Part shown: positions 59,899 through 64,000 of the stretch, piece after piece
Position numbering within the stretch: the first letter of the stretch is position 1
Layout of the letters: each line of letters opens with the position of its first letter
DNA from: Woodsholea maritima DSM 17123
GTDB taxonomy: Bacteria; Pseudomonadota; Alphaproteobacteria; Caulobacterales; Maricaulaceae
Reading direction: 5' to 3'
DNA length: 64,000 bases
NCBI RefSeq assembly: GCF_000382325.1
Contig: NZ_KB908056.1
Coordinates: 397,722-461,721, forward strand
Translations under genes and position numbers: made by a program
The notes under the pieces: model-generated
The model's database searches: none
Told to the model about the DNA's origin: nothing
The model's input: the letters and a program-made list of their open reading frames with translations, nothing else

Positions 59899-60765
59899 AT
59901 GTCCTCTGACGCCTCACTTGAGCCCAAACCCATCACCCATGGCCAATTGTTTCGCCAAAATTGGCTGAAAATCACCGGCACCTTCGCCCTTCTCGCCTTC
60001 GAGAACCTCTTTACCTTGATAGAGCCTCTGGTCCTGGGCATCGCGATCAATGGCCTGATCGCCAAGGAATGGACGGGCTTTGCCCTCTTGTGTGCGGTCA
60101 TGGCTGGTAGCCTCACCGTTGGCACTTTGCGCCGCGTGTATGATACACGGGTGTATGCAGGCATTTACGCCAAAGTCGGCGCGGATCTGGTCGAGCGTGA
60201 ACAGGCCAAGGACGCCCCCCTCTCGCAGATCAGTGCGCGCGCCAATCTGATCCGCGAAGTCGTCGATTTCTTTGAAAACGAACTGCCCATTGCCTTGACC
60301 GCCGCAATTAGCCTCTTCGGGTCGGTGATCATGATCGCCTTCCTGAACGGGCGGGTATTCTGGGTGACACTTGGCGCATGCCTAGCTGTCACTGCGATTT
60401 TTGCCATCGCCAGCCCGCGCATTAAACGCCTGAACAAAGCGCTGAATGATGAAATAGAACAGCAAGTTGCCATCTTCGAAAGCCGTGAAAAGGCGCGCCA
60501 GCGCAGCCATTTCAAAACGCTCGCACGCTGGCGGATTTCTCTATCAGACCTAGAATCGCGCAATTTCGGCCTGACCTATCTCTTGATCATCCTGGCCATC
60601 CTCTTTGGGCTGTATGATGGCATTATGCGCCTTGAGGCTCCCGTCGGAACCGTCTTTGCCCTGATGACCTATCTGATGCAATTCGCCGAAGGCGTGGTGA
60701 TCCTGCCTTATACCTATCAACAGCTCTTACGCACCCAGGACATAACTGGCCGGGTCAATGGGTAA
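59899..60765 (+). CDS. ABC-transporter six-TM domain protein without ATPase
   Basis: A 288-residue membrane protein resembling the ABC_membrane_3 family (six-TM domain without an ATPase). Helices: ITGTFALLAFENLFTLIEPL, VLGIAINGLIA, GFALLCAVMAGSLTVGTL, ALTAAISLFGSVIMIAFL, VFWVTLGACLAVTAIFAIAS, LTYLLIILAILFGLYDGI and a last APVGTVFALMTYLMQFAEGV. Between them is the cytoplasmic region with VYDTRVYAGIYAKVGADLVE. No nucleotide-binding gene is adjacent, so it either uses a remote ATPase or has another role. A palindromic repeat island follows it. Confidence 0.82.
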   Translation: MSSDASLEPKPITHGQLFRQNWLKITGTFALLAFENLFTLIEPLVLGIAINGLIAKEWTGFALLCAVMAGSLTVGTLRRVYDTRVYAGIYAKVGADLVEREQAKDAPLSQISARANLIREVVDFFENELPIALTAAISLFGSVIMIAFLNGRVFWVTLGACLAVTAIFAIASPRIKRLNKALNDEIEQQVAIFESREKARQRSHFKTLARWRISLSDLESRNFGLTYLLIILAILFGLYDGIMRLEAPVGTVFALMTYLMQFAEGVVILPYTYQQLLRTQDITGRVNG

Positions 60766-61295
60766 GCCTGTTTAGGGCGCTAAACTGAAGTGGACGCTCC
60801 CTATGTCACCCCAAACTTGATTTGGGGGCCATGCCGAGCGGGTGGAGCACGCTCACGCCATGGATGCCAGATCACGTGTGGCATGACAGAGGGGTGTGCT
60901 CCTCTGTTTACGGGGGAGCTGTCAGCGAAGCTGACTGAGGGGGCATGACAACACAGACGCTTACACTCAAAGCATACCCATAGTGTCATCCCGGAGAAGC
61001 GTTAGCGCTCAAGTAGCCGAAAGGCGGTAGCGCACTCAAAGTCGCGAGCCGGGATCTATTGTGTATGCCGTCAAAGTACATAGATCCCCGATCAAGTCGG
61101 GGATGACAGTGTTACTTAATCTGCAAAGACATAAAAACGCCCCCTCCGGTCCTGACGGACCACCTCCCCCGCTTCGCAGGGGAGGACAGGGTCACATATG
61201 TCATCCAGAACTTGATTTGGGGTCCATGCCGCGCGGGTAGAGCAAGCTCACAGCATGGGTCCCGGCTCAAGGCCGCGATGACAAGCACTCAGACC
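60766..61295. repeat. Intergenic island of palindromic repeats (copy 2)
   Basis: A 530-bp non-coding stretch with the same units as 25211-25652: ATCCCCGA-TCAAG-TCGGGGAT at 61084-61104, the CCCCTCCGGTCC...GGGGAGGAC unit at 61139-61190 and in reverse near 60899-60946, CCCGGCTCAAGGCCGCG near 61261-61277, and CATGCCG(A/C)GCGGGT units at about 60831 and 61228. The unit orientation partly differs from copy 1. It likely belongs to a genome-wide repeat family. Confidence 0.8.
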
Positions 61296-62336
61296 TTACT
61301 CCGCGGGTACGTTCAAAGTCCGCTTAGCCGATTTCCACTTGTCAAAGTTTGACCAAACACCGGCATCGCCATGCCAATCGCCTTTGGTCGCGCCTTTGGA
61401 ATATTCCGTGGCACGCGCTTCGAAGAAGTTGGCGTGCTCTACCCCGTTAAGGATTTCAGTCAGCCAGGGAATGGGATGTTCTTGAATGCCATAAATCGGA
61501 TCAAGCTTGAGCTGTTTCATGCGCCAATCGGCGATATAGCGGATATAGTTTTTGATATCCTGCGCGGTCATGCCTTCGACCTCACCGGCCTCGAAGGCTA
61601 GCTCGATGAATTTATCTTCCAGCTTCACAACGGTCTGACAGCAATCAGCGATATTGTCTTTGACCGCCTTGGTCAGCGCCCCGGTTTCCGCAGCAAAGGT
61701 GTGGAACAGCTTGATCATGCCTTCGCAGTGCAAGCTCTCATCACGCACCGACCACGACACGATCTGGCCCATGCCCTTCATCTTGTTAAAGCGTGGGAAA
61801 TTCATCAACATGGCGAAAGAGGCAAACAGCTGCAGCCCTTCGGTAAAGCCGCCAAATACGGCCATCGAGGTTAGGATATCCGCCTCTGTCTCGACGCCAA
61901 ATTGACCTAGATAATCATGCTTGGCGGCCATTTCCTCATACTCCATAAAGGCGGAGAATTCAGAATCCGGCATGCCGATGGTTTCGAGCAAAAGCGCATA
62001 GGCCGCGATATGGACGGTTTCCATGTTGGAGAAGGCTGCCAACATCATGCGCACTTCAACCGGTTTGAAGAGCGGCATGTAGTTTTCCATATAGTTCGCG
62101 CCAACTTCGACATCCGACTGGGTAAAGAAGCGGAAAATCTGGGTCAGCAGATTACGCTCTTTATCGGTCAGCTTCACGGCCCAGTCTTTACAGTCCTCGC
62201 CCAAGGGCACCTCTTCCGGCATCCAGTGAACCTGTTGCTGGCGCTGCCAAAACTGATAGGCCCAAGGGTATTTGAACGGCTTGTAAGACAAGCTGGGCGC
62301 CATCAGGCCTGGAAGATCTGTAATAATTTTGCTCAT
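61296..62336 (-). CDS. nrdB: Ribonucleotide reductase class I beta subunit
   Basis: NrdB carries the di-iron/tyrosyl radical cofactor of aerobic ribonucleotide reductase. The 346-residue protein has WAYQFWQRQQQVHWMPEEVP, TQSDVEVGANYMENYMPLFK, MLAAFSNMETVHIAAYALLL (metal Glu and His), MEYEEMAAKHDYLG, SVRDESLHCEGMIKLFHTFA (metal Glu and His), and an acidic end. nrdA is not in the window. It may be controlled by NrdR, as a box-like motif lies about 100 bp upstream. Confidence 0.96.
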   Translation of the reverse strand: MSKIITDLPGLMAPSLSYKPFKYPWAYQFWQRQQQVHWMPEEVPLGEDCKDWAVKLTDKERNLLTQIFRFFTQSDVEVGANYMENYMPLFKPVEVRMMLAAFSNMETVHIAAYALLLETIGMPDSEFSAFMEYEEMAAKHDYLGQFGVETEADILTSMAVFGGFTEGLQLFASFAMLMNFPRFNKMKGMGQIVSWSVRDESLHCEGMIKLFHTFAAETGALTKAVKDNIADCCQTVVKLEDKFIELAFEAGEVEGMTAQDIKNYIRYIADWRMKQLKLDPIYGIQEHPIPWLTEILNGVEHANFFEARATEYSKGATKGDWHGDAGVWSNFDKWKSAKRTLNVPAE

Positions 62337-62567
62337 CGCTAAACACCCTCACACGTCGCGCATCGCTCTATTCAGTTGAATTTAGACCCAATTGCGCAGA
62401 ATCATAGTCTGTAAACTGTAACCTCAGTTTATCTACATATAGTATATCAGCACGTCTGAATACCGACGGGTAGTGGTTTTCCCGCAAAAAACCCACAATC
62501 GGGCGCATGCGTCGCACCGTGTAATTAAAAATCACTGGACCCCACATAAACATATCTTTATATCTTG
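62337..62567. promoter_or_regulatory. nrdB upstream region with NrdR-box-like motif
   Basis: CTACATATAG at 62433-62442 (reverse CTATATGTAG) matches the NrdR core CwATATaTwG with one change, inside an AT-rich stretch. NrdR boxes usually occur in pairs about three helical turns apart; no second box was found. The region also carries the promoter for the metX riboswitch transcript on the plus strand; TATATCTT near 62560 is a possible -10. Confidence 0.35.
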
Positions 62568-62622
62568 GCTTGCGCCGATTTGAAGTCAGCTTGCGGGCGC
62601 GTAAAAAGTACGGCTAAAGCGA
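62568..62622 (+). promoter_or_regulatory. SAM-II riboswitch
   Basis: The leader has the SAM-II (metA) pattern known from alphaproteobacteria. The P1 strand GCGCC (62572-62576) pairs with GGCGC (62596-62600). Between them lie GATTTG (62577-62582) and AGCTTGC (62588-62594); after them come GTAAAAAGTACGG and GCTAAAG (62613-62619), the conserved 3' strand of the H-type pseudoknot. SAM-binding RNAs of this class repress translation or transcription of methionine genes. The metX start codon is about 70 bp downstream, so the location fits as well. Confidence 0.88.
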
Positions 62623-62690
62623 TGCGTGAGCCTCCACCCATCCTTTGGTCCCCGTAAAACGGCGCAAGCGCAAAAAGACGTGGATGAAGA

Positions 62691-63671
62691 ATGACGACAG
62701 CCTTGGCCTCTAACGTGATCACCGCCTTCACCCCAGCGCAGCCCGAGCGAAATACGGCCGCGATGGAGGCTCAACCGCTGCGCCGCGCCCTGCGCGCGAC
62801 GGTGACCTTGGCCAATGGGCAACGCGTTCAGGCCCGGGGTCAGATCTTAGGGCCCCAAGGGGCTCCCGCCTACATCGTATTAGGCGGGGTTTCCGCCAAT
62901 GACCAATTATGTCCCTGTTTTGACGATACCGGCTGGTGGCCCGGCATTGCGGGCATCGGTAAAGCGCTGTGTCCAAACGCCTATCAATTATTGTCGGTGT
63001 GTTTTTTGGGCGAAGAGGTTCGCCCCTTCCCCACCCTGGACGATCAAGCCCAAGCGATTATGGCTCTTGCCGATCAAGCCGGTCTCGATACTTTTGGCCT
63101 GATCGGAGCATCCTATGGCGGCACGATCGCCATGACGATTGCAGCCCACCATCCTGAGCGCGTCACCGCCTTAAAAGTATTAAGTGCTGCGGCCCGGCCC
63201 CATCCGATGATTACAGCCTGGCGCTCCATCCAGCGTGAAACCGTCAAAATGGCCCGCGATTTAGGCGCGCCGGAACAGGGCGTTGATCTTGCCCGCCGCC
63301 TGGCCATGACGACCTATCGCACCCCGGATGAATTTAAAGAGCGCTTCCTCGATCCAAAGCCCGGCAGCCGCGATGAAGCCGGGATTGAGGCCTATTTAGA
63401 GGCGCGCGGCAAAGCCTATGCCCAGAAAACCAGTGCGGAACGGTTTCTGGCCTTGTCCTATTCCATGGACAGCGCCAATGTCGCGGTAGAGCGCATCACC
63501 GCGCCTACGCAGTTTTTTGCCGTCGATGAAGATCGTCTGGCCCCGCCAGAAGATATTGCTGATACGGCCGCGCGCATGGCCCATGCGCGGATCACACGCC
63601 ATTCCAGCCTCTATGGCCATGATGCATTTTTGAAAGATATTGAGGCGGTGACCCGCTTCTTGACGGAGTAA
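62691..63671 (+). CDS. metX: Homoserine O-acyltransferase MetX-like
   Basis: A 326-residue alpha/beta-hydrolase of the MetX family, which acylates homoserine (with acetyl- or succinyl-CoA) as the entry to methionine synthesis. Seen are APAYIVLGGVSANDQLCP, GWWPGIAGIGKAL, the nucleophile elbow FGLIGASYGGTIAMTI (Ser), Asp in FFAVDEDRLAPPED, and His in SSLYGHDAFLKDIE. It is shorter than classical MetX and has GASYGG instead of GGSMGG, like the group in Xanthomonas that uses succinyl-CoA; the acyl donor cannot be fixed here. The SAM-II riboswitch upstream and metB directly downstream support the pathway. Confidence 0.88.
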   Translation: MTTALASNVITAFTPAQPERNTAAMEAQPLRRALRATVTLANGQRVQARGQILGPQGAPAYIVLGGVSANDQLCPCFDDTGWWPGIAGIGKALCPNAYQLLSVCFLGEEVRPFPTLDDQAQAIMALADQAGLDTFGLIGASYGGTIAMTIAAHHPERVTALKVLSAAARPHPMITAWRSIQRETVKMARDLGAPEQGVDLARRLAMTTYRTPDEFKERFLDPKPGSRDEAGIEAYLEARGKAYAQKTSAERFLALSYSMDSANVAVERITAPTQFFAVDEDRLAPPEDIADTAARMAHARITRHSSLYGHDAFLKDIEAVTRFLTE

Positions 63672-63674
63672 GCC

Positions 63675-64000
63675 ATGACTGAAAAGCCCACCCCCACCGA
63701 ACGCTTTGAAACGCGTGCGGCCCGGGCCGGTATTAACCGCGATCCAGGCTATAACTCCGTTGTTGCGCCAATTTGCGTGTCTGCGACCTTCATCCGTGAA
63801 GACGCCACAAAACCCGGCGGTTTTGATTATGCGCGCACCAACAACCCCACCCGCCAGGTCTTCGCCGATGCCGTCACGGCGTTGGAAGGCGGTGCGGGCA
63901 CGGTCGCGACGACATCGGGCATGGCCGCCATTGATCTCTTGTTCAATGACCTTCCCATCGGGGCGCGCATTGTGGCCGCCCATGATTGCTATGGCGGCAC
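63675..64000 (+). CDS. metB: Cystathionine gamma-synthase, N-terminal part (cut by window edge)
   Basis: Starts at ATG 63675, three bases after metX, and runs off the right end; 108 residues are visible. They show FETRAARAGINRDPGYNSVV, APICVSATF, FDYARTNNPTRQVFADAVTA, LEGGAGTVATTSGMAAIDLL and HDCYGGT, the Cys/Met-metabolism PLP-enzyme family. With metX in one operon under a SAM-II riboswitch, cystathionine gamma-synthase is most likely; O-acylhomoserine sulfhydrylase (MetZ) is the alternative. The PLP lysine lies beyond the window. Confidence 0.9.
   Translation, partial: MTEKPTPTERFETRAARAGINRDPGYNSVVAPICVSATFIREDATKPGGFDYARTNNPTRQVFADAVTALEGGAGTVATTSGMAAIDLLFNDLPIGARIVAAHDCYGG

Noticed and set aside
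62368-62553. Minus-strand ORF of 61 residues upstream of nrdB
   Set aside because: AT-rich promoter region, no ribosome site, no similarity; better explained as regulatory DNA.
1-64000. CRISPR arrays, insertion sequences, integrases, rRNA operons
   Set aside because: No regularly spaced repeats, transposase or integrase motifs, or rRNA sequence were seen in the window.

Overview
The window is a stretch of chromosome from a Gram-negative alphaproteobacterium, most likely a relative of the Caulobacterales/Maricaulales (Hyphomonadaceae-like). Supporting signs are an rpmH-rnpA-yidC-engB block, an SRP RNA-dnaX-ybaB-recR block, a CpaA-F/Tad Flp pilus locus, a full CtrA-type TTAA-N7-TTAA box, a SAM-II riboswitch, and many small outer-membrane barrels and lipoproteins. 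Coding density is high. There are no rRNA genes, CRISPR arrays, insertion sequences or prophages. The only tRNA is tRNA-Arg(ACG). The window cuts a PAS-domain gene at its left edge and a cystathionine gamma-synthase gene at its right edge.

Layout. 0-10 kb: partial PAS protein, two exported proteins (a lipoprotein and a YHS protein), a divergent 6-phosphogluconolactonase, a TonB siderophore receptor, tRNA-Arg, a P1-family peptidase divergent from a lipoprotein gamma-glutamyltransferase, and an orphan histidine kinase. 10-17.5 kb: rpmH-rnpA-yidC-engB from a clear sigma70-type promoter, then a DUF1036 protein, a HAD nucleotidase, dapD, dapE and a membrane protein. 17.6-18.3 kb: a small AT-rich islet of two coupled genes (a 57-60 aa ORF and a DUF2335 membrane protein). 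18.2-22.8 kb: rmuC, def, fmt and truA, with an opposite-strand Kazal-domain lipoprotein gene between def and fmt. 22.8-30.6 kb: acetyltransferases, a PQQ-type sugar dehydrogenase, a palindromic repeat island, recR-ybaB-dnaX-SRP RNA, and an ArsR/SRPBCC pair. 30.7-34 kb: three related outer-membrane barrel genes, a very short chemotaxis-receptor-like protein, and AT-rich intergenic DNA with three DnaA-box-like motifs. 34-38 kb: nudC, a membrane cytochrome c, an NlpC/P60 peptidase and a leucyl aminopeptidase. 38-50.8 kb: the Flp/Tad pilus cluster. 50.8-57 kb: pabC-pabB, a tyrosine phosphatase, AMP nucleosidase and a lipoprotein phosphodiesterase. 57-64 kb: a fused aspartate kinase/diaminopimelate decarboxylase, a lone ABC six-TM protein, a second repeat island, nrdB, and a SAM-II riboswitch leading into metX and metB.

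How the genes work together. Lysine/diaminopimelate synthesis is well represented: the fused protein carries the first and last steps, with dapD and dapE about 40 kb away. Methionine synthesis (metX-metB) sits under the SAM-II riboswitch. The pilus cluster encodes prepilin, prepilin peptidase, secretin, ATPases, platform proteins, the pilotin-like TadD and two minor pseudopilins. NlpC/P60 plus M17 aminopeptidase plausibly recycle murein peptides.

The parts that most deserve a second look are the DUF2335 islet, the terminator-like hairpin just upstream of an outer-membrane protein start codon, the mini-chemoreceptor beside the DnaA-box-like motifs, the Kazal gene splitting def from fmt, the LysC-LysA fusion, and the two matching palindromic repeat islands. 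All functional statements come from reading the sequence and recalling families; no database search was run.
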